Part shown: in pieces, positions 49,275 through 58,542 of the stretch
How positions within the stretch are numbered: position 1 is the stretch's first letter
How the letters are laid out: the number at the start of each line of letters is the position of its first letter
DNA from: Mycobacterium sp. E183
GTDB taxonomy: Bacteria > Actinomycetota > Actinomycetes > Mycobacteriales > Mycobacteriaceae
Direction: 5' to 3'
DNA: 64,000 bases
Assembly (NCBI RefSeq): GCF_001667735.1
Contig: NZ_LZJN01000192.1
Location: 1 to 64,000, forward strand
Made by a program: the position numbers and the translations under genes
The notes under the pieces: generated by a model
What the model was told of the DNA's origin: nothing
The model's input: the letters and a program-made list of their open reading frames with translations, nothing else
Database searches by the model: none

Positions 49275-52154
49275 GTGTTCGCCTGGTGGGGTCGAACTGT
49301 GTACCGGTATCGGTACATCGTGATCGGGGTCACGGTAGCTCTGTGCCTGCTGGGTGGCGTCTTCGGGATGAGCCTGGGCAAGCATGTCACACAGAGCGGC
49401 TTCTACGACGAGGGCAGCCAATCCGTGAAGGCCTCGGTGCTGGGCGACCAGACCTACGGCCGCGACCGCACCAGCCACATCGTCGCCACCTTCACCGCGC
49501 CGGAGGGCAAGACGGTGGACGACCCGGCATGGCGGGACAAGATCGTCGCCCAGCTCAACAAGTTCAAGACCGACCACGCCGACCAGGTCGTGGGCTGGGC
49601 CGGCTGGCTGGCCGCGCCGGACAGCACCAATCCCCTGATCAAGGGCATGGTCAGCGAGGATCGCAAGCACACGTTCGTTTCCATCCCGCTCAAGGGCGAC
49701 GATGACGACACGATCCTCAACAACTACAAGGCGATCGCGCCCGATCTGCAGAAGCTCGACGGCGGGACGGTGGCGCTGGCTGGCCTCGAGCCGATCGCCA
49801 ACGCCCTGACCGGCACCATCGCCACCGACCAGCGGCGCATGGAGGTGCTGGCACTGCCATTGGTGACGGTTGTGCTGTTCCTGGTCTTCGGCGGCGCGAT
49901 CGCCGCCGGCCTGCCCGCCATCGTCGGCGGGCTCAGCATCGCCGGCTCGCTCGGCATCCTCCGCCTCGTCGCCATGTTCGGGCCGGTGCACTTCTTCGCC
50001 CAGCCCGTGGTCTCGCTGATCGGCCTCGGTATCGCCATCGACTACGGACTTTTCGTCGTGAGCCGGTTCCGGGAGGAAATCGCCGAGGGCTACGACACCG
50101 AGGCGGCCGTGCGCCGAACGGTGATGACCGCCGGGCGCACCGTCACGTTCTCGGCGGTGCTGATCATCGCCTCGAGCGCCAGCCTGCTGGTGCTGCCGCA
50201 GGGCTTCGTGCACTCGCTGACCTACGCCATCTTCGCCGCGGTGGGGCTGGCCGCGCTGCTGTCGATCACGTTCCTGCCGGCCTGCCTGGGCATCCTCGGC
50301 CGCCACGTGGACGCGCTGGGCGTCCGGACCGCGTTCCGGGTGCCGTTCCTGCGGAACTGGAAGTGGTCGCGCGCCTACCTCAACTGGCTCGCCGACCGGC
50401 TGCAGAAGACCAAGACCCGCGAAGAGGTCGAGGCCGGCTTCTGGGGCAAGCTGGTCAACTGGGTGATGAAGCGGCCGCTCGCGTTCGCCATCCCGATCGC
50501 CGTCGGCATGATCCTGCTCGTCATCCCCCTGGGCAACCTGTCGTTCGGTGGCATGAGCGAAAAGTATTTGCCGCCGAACAATTCGGTGCGCCAGGCCCAG
50601 GAGCACTTCGACAAGCTCTTCCCCGGATACCGCACCGAGCAACTCACGGTCGTCATTCAGAGCACCAACAACAGCAAGGTCACCGACCAACAGGTCGCCG
50701 ACATCCGCAACCGGATCTCCTCGATCGGTGGCTTCACCGACAAGACCTGGGAGGAGCGGCCCTGCCCGACGATCGCGGGCAACCCCTGCGTCGCCGGCCC
50801 GAACGGGACGACGGTGCCCAAGGACGGCTCGGTGCGGGTGATCCAGAACGGCCTCGTCAATAAGAACGATGCCGCCAAGAAGATCAGCGAGCTGCGGGCG
50901 ATAAACCCGCCGAAGGGCCTCAACCTCTATGTCGGCGGCACCCCCGCGCTGGAGCAGGACAGCATCCACAGCCTGTTCGACAAGGCTCCGCTGATGCTGG
51001 TCCTGTTGCTCACCGCGACCATGCTGTTGATGTTCCTGGCGTTCGGATCGGTGGTGTTGCCGATCAAGGCCGCGGTGATGAGCGCGCTGACGCTCGGGTC
51101 CACGATGGGCATCCTGACGTGGATCTTCGTCGACGGGCACCTGTCGCATTGGCTGAATTTCACCCCGACCCCGCTGATGGTGGTGCTGATCGCGCTGGTC
51201 GTCGCGGTGGGCTTCGGTCTGGCCACCGACTACGAGGTGTTCCTGGTGTCCCGCATGGTCGAGGCGCGCGAACGTGGCATGTCGACCGCCGAGGCCATCC
51301 GCATCGGCACCGCGACGACGGGGCGCCTGATCACGGCGGCCGCGCTGGTGCTGGCCGTGGTCGCCGGTTCTTTCGTGTTCTCCGACCTGGTGCTGATGAA
51401 ATACCTGGCGTTCGGCCTGATGGCGGCGCTGTTGCTGGACGCCACCGTGGTCCGGATGTTCCTGGTGCCGTCGGTGATGAAACTCCTCGGCGACGACTGC
51501 TGGTGGGCCCCGCGCTGGGCCAGGCGGCTGCAGAACCGGATCGGGCTCGGCGAGATCGACCTGCCCGACGAGCGCAAGCGGCCGACGCTCAACGGCCGGC
51601 CCGCGCGACCGCCGGTGGCGGCCAGCCTGGTCGCCGCCGGGCCACGCCCGCCACACGACCCCACCCACCCCGCGGCCCTCGAGCCGTCCCGGGCGACGCG
51701 GCCGGCTCCGCCCGAACCCGCGGCGGAAGCGCCCGCGGGCGCGGCGATGCGCCCTGCGGCGCCCCCCCGCGACGCCGCGCGCGTGCAGGCCCGGCCGGGC
51801 CAGCCGACGGAGGCTCAGACGACGAGGCTGACGGTGCCGAACTCCGCCCCCGCCCACGAGCGGCCCGCCAATGCGGCGCCGTCGGCGCCGCCACGGCCCA
51901 CCACCCCCGCGACGCCACCGCCGCCGCCGTCCAGCGGCCAGACGCGCGCGATTCCGGTGCCCGCCAACCGCTCTGACGACGCGGAAGACGCGGCCGAACC
52001 CACCACCGCGTTTCCGCGGCCCGAGGGCGACGACTCCGACGCGGCCACGGAAAAGATGAACTCCCGGGGAGACAACGGCGACGCGCGCCAGCGCCGACGC
52101 TCCGGCGGCGGCCTGTCCGCCCAGGACCTGCTGCGCCGCGAGGGCCGGTTGTAG
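49275..52154 (+). CDS. mmpL3: MmpL3 trehalose monomycolate transporter
   Basis: This 959-residue RND-family transporter carries trehalose monomycolate across the inner membrane for outer-membrane building. The proton-relay pairs are intact: Asp256-Tyr257 in GIAIDYGLFVVSRF and Asp652-Tyr653 in GLATDYEVFLVSRM (the latter are 645/646 in M. tuberculosis). Twelve membrane helices and two periplasmic porter loops are visible, one with paired cysteines in EERPCPTIAGNPCVAG. The last 200 residues are a Pro/Ala-rich cytoplasmic tail. GTG at 49275 has AAGGAG upstream. It lies in the conserved trmB-NYN-mmpL3 group and is convergent with the AI-2E-type gene. Confidence 0.97.
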   Translation: MFAWWGRTVYRYRYIVIGVTVALCLLGGVFGMSLGKHVTQSGFYDEGSQSVKASVLGDQTYGRDRTSHIVATFTAPEGKTVDDPAWRDKIVAQLNKFKTDHADQVVGWAGWLAAPDSTNPLIKGMVSEDRKHTFVSIPLKGDDDDTILNNYKAIAPDLQKLDGGTVALAGLEPIANALTGTIATDQRRMEVLALPLVTVVLFLVFGGAIAAGLPAIVGGLSIAGSLGILRLVAMFGPVHFFAQPVVSLIGLGIAIDYGLFVVSRFREEIAEGYDTEAAVRRTVMTAGRTVTFSAVLIIASSASLLVLPQGFVHSLTYAIFAAVGLAALLSITFLPACLGILGRHVDALGVRTAFRVPFLRNWKWSRAYLNWLADRLQKTKTREEVEAGFWGKLVNWVMKRPLAFAIPIAVGMILLVIPLGNLSFGGMSEKYLPPNNSVRQAQEHFDKLFPGYRTEQLTVVIQSTNNSKVTDQQVADIRNRISSIGGFTDKTWEERPCPTIAGNPCVAGPNGTTVPKDGSVRVIQNGLVNKNDAAKKISELRAINPPKGLNLYVGGTPALEQDSIHSLFDKAPLMLVLLLTATMLLMFLAFGSVVLPIKAAVMSALTLGSTMGILTWIFVDGHLSHWLNFTPTPLMVVLIALVVAVGFGLATDYEVFLVSRMVEARERGMSTAEAIRIGTATTGRLITAAALVLAVVAGSFVFSDLVLMKYLAFGLMAALLLDATVVRMFLVPSVMKLLGDDCWWAPRWARRLQNRIGLGEIDLPDERKRPTLNGRPARPPVAASLVAAGPRPPHDPTHPAALEPSRATRPAPPEPAAEAPAGAAMRPAAPPRDAARVQARPGQPTEAQTTRLTVPNSAPAHERPANAAPSAPPRPTTPATPPPPPSSGQTRAIPVPANRSDDAEDAAEPTTAFPRPEGDDSDAATEKMNSRGDNGDARQRRRSGGGLSAQDLLRREGRL

Positions 52155-52157
52155 GTA

Positions 52158-53303
52158 TCAGTCCGCGGTCGCCGGCTCGTCCGGCTCCGCCTGGACGATC
52201 GCGCCGCCCTCGTCGGCCTCCTCGGTCTGTTTCTCGGCCTCGGCGGCCGGATCCTTCGCGAACAGCACCTGGAACGCGTTGTTGAGGAACGCCACCGTCG
52301 GGACCGCCAGCAGCGCGCCGACGATTCCCGCGAGCACGCCGCCGGCGGCGATGGCGAGCACCACCGCGAGCGGGTGAATCGAGACCGCGCGGCCCATCAC
52401 CAGCGGCTGCAGCACGTGGGCCTCCAACTGGTTCACCGCGATCAGCAGGCCGAGCGTGATCAGGGCGTACACAATGCCCTTGGCGAGCAGGGCGACCACC
52501 ACGGCCAGTAGACCCGAGACCAAGGCACCGATCAGCGGGATGAACGCGCCCAGGAAGACCAGCGAGGCCAGCGGCAGCGCCAGTGGGATGCCCATGATCG
52601 CCAGGCCGGTGCCGACCCCGGCCGCGTCGGTGAGCGCCACCAGGAAGGTGGCCCGCACGTACGCGGTCAGCGACCCGTAGCCGGCCCGGCCCGCCTCGCT
52701 CACCCGGTCCCGGACGTCGGCCGGGAAGATCTTGGACACGTAGGCCCAGATGTTGCGGCCGCCGTAGAGGAAGAAGATCAGCGTGAAGAGCACCAGCACG
52801 GCCGCCGTGACCAGTTCGGTGATGGTCGCCGCGGTGGACAGGGCGCCGCTTTCCAGCTTCGTCTGATTGTTGCGCAGGGCCTCGATCGCGGCGTTGCCCG
52901 CGTTGTCGATCTGTTCGCGGCGCAGGTGCGCCGGCCCGTGGATCAGCCACCGCCGGGTCGACTCGATGCTGCGGGTGACCTGGTCGGTCAGGCCCGGCAG
53001 ACCGTCGACGAATTGGTTGACGACGAACGCCAGGATGCCGCCCAGGATGGAGAAGCCGCCGAGCAACACCAGGGCCACCGCGCCGCCGCGGGGCAGGCCG
53101 CGGCGGTCGAGCCAGTCGACGACCGGCAGCAACAGCGCGCTGAGCAGCAGCGCCACCAGGACCGGGACGACGATCACCTCGAGCTTCTTCACCACCCACA
53201 GCAGCGCGACCAGCGCGAGGAGGATGACCAGCAAACGCCAGGCCCAGGCTGCGGTCTTGCGGACGATGGGTTCGACCGAAGCGTCGTCGGTGTTTGCCGG
53301 CAT
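52158..53303 (-). CDS. AI-2E family (PerM-like) membrane protein (Rv0205-type)
   Basis: This 381-residue protein fits the AI-2E exporter/PerM superfamily: two N-terminal helices (about 17-50), a soluble stretch, and more helices around 155-180, 225-300 and 310-345. The family motif area is AFIPLIGALVSGLLAVVVAL, with an acidic C-terminal tail ending in EADEGGAIVQAEPDEPATAD. The substrate is not known; members have been linked to efflux or to divisome membranes. ATG at 53303 lies six bases from a TAGGCT -10, indicating a leaderless transcript. The gap to the next gene, 145 bases, is a divergent regulatory region. Confidence 0.85.
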   Translation of the reverse strand: MPANTDDASVEPIVRKTAAWAWRLLVILLALVALLWVVKKLEVIVVPVLVALLLSALLLPVVDWLDRRGLPRGGAVALVLLGGFSILGGILAFVVNQFVDGLPGLTDQVTRSIESTRRWLIHGPAHLRREQIDNAGNAAIEALRNNQTKLESGALSTAATITELVTAAVLVLFTLIFFLYGGRNIWAYVSKIFPADVRDRVSEAGRAGYGSLTAYVRATFLVALTDAAGVGTGLAIMGIPLALPLASLVFLGAFIPLIGALVSGLLAVVVALLAKGIVYALITLGLLIAVNQLEAHVLQPLVMGRAVSIHPLAVVLAIAAGGVLAGIVGALLAVPTVAFLNNAFQVLFAKDPAAEAEKQTEEADEGGAIVQAEPDEPATAD

Positions 53304-53309
53304 GGGGTG

Positions 53310-53315
53310 AGCCTA
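53310..53315 (-). promoter_or_regulatory. -10 element for a leaderless AI-2E-family message
   Basis: On the minus strand TAGGCT ends six bases before the ATG at 53303. It fits the TANNNT pattern, with transcription starting at the start codon. No -35 was found. Confidence 0.4.
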
Positions 53316-53435
53316 TCCGGCGCGGGGCACCGCCAAACGTGCGCGCGGCGCCGGCGCGCGGCCGCGTCGGCACGATCCGGTTACGACGGCGACACGGTCG
53401 GCGCCGCGCGGCGATGCCCGCGCCACCTGCACCGT

Positions 53436-53441
53436 TACCCT
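53436..53441 (+). promoter_or_regulatory. -10 element for a leaderless Rv0204c-type message
   Basis: TACCCT ends seven bases before the GTG at 53449. With TAGGCT on the other strand it gives a divergent pair within the 145-base gap 53304-53448. Confidence 0.4.
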
Positions 53442-53448
53442 AAATCAC

Positions 53449-54618
53449 GTGCCGCACGACGCACCCGCCCGCAATCTCGACTTCCCGCGCGAAGAGGCCC
53501 CGCGCGGGAAGTACTGGTGGGTGCGCTGGCTGATCCTCGGGATCGTCGCGGTCGTGCTTGCCGTGGAGGTCGCGCTGGGCTGGCATCAGCTGGCCAAGGC
53601 CTGGATGAGCCTGTACGAGGCGAACTGGTGGTGGCTGTTGGCGTCGGTGGTGGCGTCGGCCGCGTCGATGCACAGCTTCGCGCAGATCCAGCGCACGCTG
53701 CTGCGCTCGGCCGGCGTGCACGTCAAACAGTTGCGGTCGGAGGCCGCCGTCTACGCCGCCAACTCGCTGAGCACCACGCTGCCCGGGGGCCCGGTGTTGT
53801 CGGCGACGTTTTTGCTTCGGCAGCAACGGATTTGGGGCGCCTCGACAGTGGTGGCGTCGTGGCAGCTGGTGATGGCGGGCGTCCTGCAGGCCGTCGGGCT
53901 GGCGCTGCTGGGGCTGGGCGGGGCCTTCTTCCTCGGCGCGAAGAACAACCCGTTCTCGTTGCTGTTCACCCTCGGCGGCTTCGTGGCGTTGCTGCTGCTC
54001 GCCCAGGCCGTCGCGTCGCGGCCGGAGCTGATCGACGGGATCGGCTGCCGGGTGTTGTCGTGGGTCAACTCCGTTCGCGGCAGGCCCGCGGACACCGGCC
54101 TGGCCAAGTGGCGCGAGACGCTGGCGCAGCTGGAGTCGGTGAGCCTGGGCCGGCGCGACATGGGGGTGGCGTTCGGCTGGTCGATGTTCAACTGGGTCGC
54201 CGACGTGGCCTGCCTCGGGTTCGCGGCCTACGCCGCAGGCGATCACGCCTCGGTCGCCGGGCTGACGGTGGCCTACGCCGCCGCGCGGGCCGTCGGCACC
54301 ATCCCGCTGATGCCCGGCGGCCTCCTGGTCGTTGAGGCGGTGCTGGTGCCGGGGCTGGTGTCCAGCGGCATGTCGCTGCCCAACGCCATCTCGGCCATGC
54401 TGATCTACCGGCTGATCAGCTGGTTGCTCATCTCCGCCATCGGCTGGGTGGTGTTCTTCTTCGTCTTCCGGACCGAGAACGTCGCGGTGCCGGACGACGA
54501 GGAGGCGACGCCGAAACCCGCGCCCGCCGCTCCGCAGGACCCGGCCGCCGACGATCCGACCGAGACCGCCCTGCAGGGCCCGCTACCGCCCGACCGGAGC
54601 CCGGAAACCGGGAGCTAG
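53449..54618 (+). CDS. LPG synthase/UPF0104-type membrane protein (Rv0204c-type)
   Basis: This 389-residue polytopic protein resembles the transmembrane (flippase-like) domain of lysylphosphatidylglycerol synthases, but has no aminoacyl-transfer domain. Recognisable parts include VYAANSLSTTLPGGPVLSAT near residue 100 and PLMPGGLLVVEAVLVPGL near residue 287, both glycine-proline-rich loops conserved in this family. About eight helices precede a Pro/Ala-rich charged tail. The GTG start is fixed by the leaderless promoter. It lies between mmpL3 and mmpL11 and may move or flip lipids in that locus; this is inference. Confidence 0.8.
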   Translation: MPHDAPARNLDFPREEAPRGKYWWVRWLILGIVAVVLAVEVALGWHQLAKAWMSLYEANWWWLLASVVASAASMHSFAQIQRTLLRSAGVHVKQLRSEAAVYAANSLSTTLPGGPVLSATFLLRQQRIWGASTVVASWQLVMAGVLQAVGLALLGLGGAFFLGAKNNPFSLLFTLGGFVALLLLAQAVASRPELIDGIGCRVLSWVNSVRGRPADTGLAKWRETLAQLESVSLGRRDMGVAFGWSMFNWVADVACLGFAAYAAGDHASVAGLTVAYAAARAVGTIPLMPGGLLVVEAVLVPGLVSSGMSLPNAISAMLIYRLISWLLISAIGWVVFFFVFRTENVAVPDDEEATPKPAPAAPQDPAADDPTETALQGPLPPDRSPETGS

Positions 54619-55166
54619 CCGGCGGTGTTGCCGCGGGGCGGCCCCGACAACGGGTTGGCCGCCGCCGGCGGGACCGGCCCGGTGGCCACCGGGTTGCCGC
54701 CCAGCGGCAGCGCGCCCGCCGCGTTGCCCGGCAGCGCGGGCAGCCCACCGGCCGCGCCCTGCGCCTGCTGCATCATGCCCATCGCCTGGGTGGGCGAGAT
54801 CGGCAGCTTGCACTGCAGCGACAGGTTGGTCAACGGCTGGGCGATGGACGTCATGTCGCCGGCGACCTTCGGGTTGGCCTCGAAGTAGGACTTCAGGCCG
54901 GTCATCGACTGGGGTCCCGCCTGCTGCTGCAGCATGGAGGTCATCGTCTGGTTCGTCTCCGGGTGCGAGTCCAGGTAGTCGCCCATCGACTTGGAGACCG
55001 AACCGATCGTGCGGGCGACCTCACTGGCCGAGCAGGGGTCGCTGGCGCCCGTCGCCGGTGGCCCAGCCAGGACGGCCAGGGCGGCGCACGGCACGGTGGT
55101 GGCGATCAGCCCGGCCACGATCTTGCGGCGCATCTTGCGGGGCCCGGTCGCGGTGCCTCTGGTCAT
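54615..55166 (-). CDS. Secreted haem-binding protein, Rv0203-type
   Basis: This 183-residue protein has a signal sequence (RRKIVAGLIATTVPCAALAV, cut near ATGASDPC) and a small helical mature part. Rv0203 carries haem to MmpL3 and MmpL11. Two haem-site residues, the Tyr and His of YLDSHPE (residues 64 and 68), are kept. The third ligand recalled for Rv0203, a His about 26 residues on, appears to be Tyr94 here (SYFEANPKVAG). The C-terminal 60 residues are Pro/Gly-rich and have no counterpart in the shorter (136-residue) tuberculosis protein. Its stop overlaps that of the Rv0204c-type gene by four bases. AAGGAG precedes the ATG. Confidence 0.82.
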   Translation of the reverse strand: MTRGTATGPRKMRRKIVAGLIATTVPCAALAVLAGPPATGASDPCSASEVARTIGSVSKSMGDYLDSHPETNQTMTSMLQQQAGPQSMTGLKSYFEANPKVAGDMTSIAQPLTNLSLQCKLPISPTQAMGMMQQAQGAAGGLPALPGNAAGALPLGGNPVATGPVPPAAANPLSGPPRGNTAG

Positions 55167-55494
55167 CGAAACTCCTTACGATTTGCGGCGTCACGCGCAG
55201 CACCGACGCCCGCAAACGGCTGCTGTGGACGGCCTCGTCGAATCGCGGAGTTCCCCGGGGCCCCGCCGGCCACCCGACATCCTGCCATCGCCGGCGTGCG
55301 CCCTGCCAGCGCGCGTGCACCCGTGTGAGGAAAATCCCGCCGGTAACCGGTTCACAACGACTTGGCAGCGTCTTGGCAACAAGCCCGTCGTTGCAGCTCA
55401 GGAACCAGAAAGCTGACATCATCCACAGGCCGCTGCGGTATTCTCGCCAGCACGCGTTAAGCGAAACACGGGGAGTGAAGAAATCCAGCAGTTA
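55167..55494. other. Divergent intergenic region before mmpL11
   Basis: These 328 bases separate the haem-binding protein gene (minus) from mmpL11 (plus). No supported gene is present. On the mmpL11 side, CTGACA (55413-55418) and TATTCT (55439-55444) could be a promoter, but the spacing of 20 bases is long. A weak GGGAG lies about 14 bases before the mmpL11 ATG. The shared gap would allow both haem/lipid genes to be controlled together. Confidence 0.5.
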
Positions 55495-58400
55495 ATGATG
55501 CGCCTCAGCCGCAGCCTGCGTAAGTACCGCTGGTTGGTCTTCACGGGCTGGTTGCTGGCGTTGGTTCCGGCGGTCTATCTGGCCTTGACGCAGTCGGGGA
55601 ACCTGACCGGCGGCGGCTTCGAGGTGGCCGGTTCGCAGTCGCTGCTCGTCCACGACCAGCTCGAGGAGCTGTACCACGACCAGGGGTCGTCCTCGCTCGC
55701 CCTGGTCGCGGCGCCCCGCCCGGACGCCAGCTACGCCGACATCAACGACGCCGTCGCGCTGCTGAGGCGCACCGCCGCCGAGGTGCCCGGCGTCTCGGAG
55801 GTGCCCAACCCCACCCAGCGGCCGCCGCAACCCGACCGGCCGTACGTGTTGTCGCTGCGGCTGGATTCCCGCAACACCAGCGACGTCGCCAAGCGGTTGC
55901 GCACCAAGGTCGGGGTCAAGGGCGATCAGGCCGGCCAGACCGCGGACGGCCGGGTGCGCCTGTACGTGATCGGGCAGGGTGCGTTGTCGGCCGCCGCGGC
56001 GCAGAACACCAAGCACGACATCGCCGCCGCGGAGCGCTGGAACCTGCCGGTGATCCTGATCGTCCTGCTCGCCGTCTTCGGTTCGCTCGCCGCCGCGGCG
56101 ATCCCCCTGGCCCTCGGCATCTGCACGGTCGTGGTCACCATGGGCCTGGTCTACCTGCTGTCGGCCTACACGACCATGTCGGTGTTCGTGACCTCGACGG
56201 TGTCGATGTTCGGGATCGCGCTCGCCGTCGACTATTCGCTGTTCATCCTGATGCGCTTCCGCGAGGAGCTGCGCTCCGGCCGCGAGCCGAAGGAGGCGGT
56301 CGACGCGGCGATGGCGACCTCCGGGCTGGCCGTGGTGCTGTCCGGGATGACGGTCGTCGCCTCGCTCACCGGTATCTACGTGATCAACACGCCGGCGCTG
56401 AAGTCGATGGCGACCGGAGCGATCCTGGCCGTCGCGGTCGCGATGTTGACGTCGACCACGCTCACCCCGGCGGCGCTGGCGACCTTCGGCCGGTCGGCCG
56501 CCAAGCGGTCGGCGTTCCTGCATTGGTCGCGCGGACCGGAGGGCGGCCAATCGCGGTTCTGGAACCGCTGGATCGGCTGGGTCATGCGGCGGCCGTGGAT
56601 GTCGGCGCTGGGGGCGTCGCTGGTCCTGCTCGTCATGGCCGCGCCGGCGTCGTCGATGGTGCTCGGCAACAGCCTGCTGCGCCAGTTCGACTCCTCGCAC
56701 GAGATCCGCGCCGGCGTGGGCGCGGCGGCCGAGGCGCTCGGCCCCGGCGCGCTCGGCCCGATCCGGGTGCTGATCACCTTCCCCGACGGCGGTGCCGCCT
56801 CACCCGAGCACGGACAGACCATCGCCGCAATCCGGCAGCGCATGACGCAGGCGCCCAACATCGTGTCCGTCGCGCCGCCGCAATTCGCCGAGGACAACGG
56901 CAGCGCCCTGCTCTCCGCGGTGTTGACGGTCGACCCCGAGGACATGCGCGCCCGCGAGACCGTCGGCTGGATGCGCGCGCAGCTGCCCAAGGTGCCCGAC
57001 CGGGGAACCGCCCGCGTGGATGTCGGCGGCCCGACCGCGCTGATCAAGGACTTCGACGACCAGGTGTCCAAGACCGAGCCGTTGGTGCTGGCCATCGTCG
57101 CGCTGATCGCGTTCGTGATGCTGCTCGTGTCGGTCCACTCGGTGTTCCTGGCGCTCAAGGGCGTGCTGATGACCCTGCTGTCGGTCGCCGCGGCGTACGG
57201 CAGCCTGGTGATGGTGTTCCAGTGGGGCTGGCTGAAGGGCCTCGGCTTCGCCCAGATCAGCTCGATCGACAGCACGGTCCCCCCGCTGGTCCTCGCGATG
57301 ACCTTCGGGCTGTCGATGGACTACGAGATCTTCCTGCTGACCCGCATCCGCGAACGCTTCCTGCACTCCGGGAACACCCGCGACGCGGTGGCGTACGGCG
57401 TGAGCACCAGCGCCCGCACCATCACCAGCGCGGCCCTGATCATGATCGCGGTCTTCATCGGCTTCGCGTTCGCCGGCATGCCGCTGGTCGCCGAGATCGG
57501 CGTCGCCTGCGCGGTGGCGATCGCGGTGGACGCCACGGTGGTGCGGCTGGTACTGGTGCCGGCGCTGATGGCCATGTTCGCCCAGTGGAACTGGTGGATC
57601 CCGCCGTGGCTGTCCCGGGTGCTGCCGTCGGTCGACTTCGACCGGCCCCTGCCGGAGGTCGATCTGGGCGACGTGGTGGTCATCCCCGACGACATCTCGG
57701 CGCTGACGGCGCCGAACGCCGACCTGCGGATGGTGCTCAAGTCGGCGGCCAAGCTCAAGCACCTGGCGCCCGACGCCATCTGCGTGACCGACCCGCTGGC
57801 CTTCACCGGTTGCGGACGCAACGGCAAGGAAAGGCCGGGCGCCCAGCCGGAGGGAGCCGACACCGAGCGCGGCCGGGACCCCGGTCAGATCCCCCACCAG
57901 GTCGACATCGACGACGAGAGGGCGGGTGTCGCGGCCGGCGCTGCCGACCGGAAGAACGGCAGCAACGGCCACACCAACGGCTCCTCGGGGACCAAGAAAC
58001 TGGTCGGCGGGCTGACCTCGCGCAACGGCATCGCCAAGGCGATCGTCGGGGCGGACCGGCCCGTCCACCCGGTCACCCTGTGGCGGGGGCGGCTCTCCGT
58101 CGCCATCGACGCGCTGGAGAGCGAGACCGAGGCCGCCGACCGGGCCGTCTACGAGCGCCGCTGCCCGGTCGAAACCACCCACGTGCAGCTGCCCACCGGC
58201 GACCGGCTGCTGGTCCCGACCGGCGCCGAGACGCTGCGCCTCAAGGGCTACCTCATCATGAGCCGTAACAGCCAACGCGATTACGCCGACTTTGCCGATA
58301 TGGTTGAAACGTTGGAGCCCGAGACCGCCGCTGTGGTGCTGGCCGGCATGGACAGGTACTACTGTTGTCAGTCGCCCAGGCGGCAATGGATCGCCACCCA

Positions 58401-58542
58401 GTTGGTCCGTCGACTCGCTGATCCGGATCCCTGTGATTTCAACGACGAGCAGGGGTCGGAGACCGACGCCCGCTCGGACTGGGAGGAGATCAGGCAGCGC
58501 TGCCTCTCGGTGGCCGTCGCGATGCTGGAGGAGGCGAGGTGA
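55495..58542 (+). CDS. mmpL11: MmpL11 RND-family lipid transporter
   Basis: This 1,015-residue MmpL protein exports wax esters or long-chain lipids to the mycobacterial surface and also takes part in haem uptake. The proton-relay pairs are visible in ALAVDYSLFILMRFREE and GLSMDYEIFLLTRIRERF. Two sets of six helices flank a periplasmic loop, and after about residue 720 comes a long cytoplasmic C-terminal domain (SNGHTNGSSGTKKLVGG, then the structured end RDYADFADMVETLEPET). ATG at 55495 is followed by another ATG, and either may be used. It is coupled by a GTGA overlap to the small gene behind it. Confidence 0.95.
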   Translation: MMRLSRSLRKYRWLVFTGWLLALVPAVYLALTQSGNLTGGGFEVAGSQSLLVHDQLEELYHDQGSSSLALVAAPRPDASYADINDAVALLRRTAAEVPGVSEVPNPTQRPPQPDRPYVLSLRLDSRNTSDVAKRLRTKVGVKGDQAGQTADGRVRLYVIGQGALSAAAAQNTKHDIAAAERWNLPVILIVLLAVFGSLAAAAIPLALGICTVVVTMGLVYLLSAYTTMSVFVTSTVSMFGIALAVDYSLFILMRFREELRSGREPKEAVDAAMATSGLAVVLSGMTVVASLTGIYVINTPALKSMATGAILAVAVAMLTSTTLTPAALATFGRSAAKRSAFLHWSRGPEGGQSRFWNRWIGWVMRRPWMSALGASLVLLVMAAPASSMVLGNSLLRQFDSSHEIRAGVGAAAEALGPGALGPIRVLITFPDGGAASPEHGQTIAAIRQRMTQAPNIVSVAPPQFAEDNGSALLSAVLTVDPEDMRARETVGWMRAQLPKVPDRGTARVDVGGPTALIKDFDDQVSKTEPLVLAIVALIAFVMLLVSVHSVFLALKGVLMTLLSVAAAYGSLVMVFQWGWLKGLGFAQISSIDSTVPPLVLAMTFGLSMDYEIFLLTRIRERFLHSGNTRDAVAYGVSTSARTITSAALIMIAVFIGFAFAGMPLVAEIGVACAVAIAVDATVVRLVLVPALMAMFAQWNWWIPPWLSRVLPSVDFDRPLPEVDLGDVVVIPDDISALTAPNADLRMVLKSAAKLKHLAPDAICVTDPLAFTGCGRNGKERPGAQPEGADTERGRDPGQIPHQVDIDDERAGVAAGAADRKNGSNGHTNGSSGTKKLVGGLTSRNGIAKAIVGADRPVHPVTLWRGRLSVAIDALESETEAADRAVYERRCPVETTHVQLPTGDRLLVPTGAETLRLKGYLIMSRNSQRDYADFADMVETLEPETAAVVLAGMDRYYCCQSPRRQWIATQLVRRLADPDPCDFNDEQGSETDARSDWEEIRQRCLSVAVAMLEEAR

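Noticed and set aside
49101..51857. 918-codon minus-strand ORF opposite mmpL3
   Set aside because: Its His/Asp/Gln/Arg-rich composition is that of antisense shadow; mmpL3 on the plus strand has full motifs.
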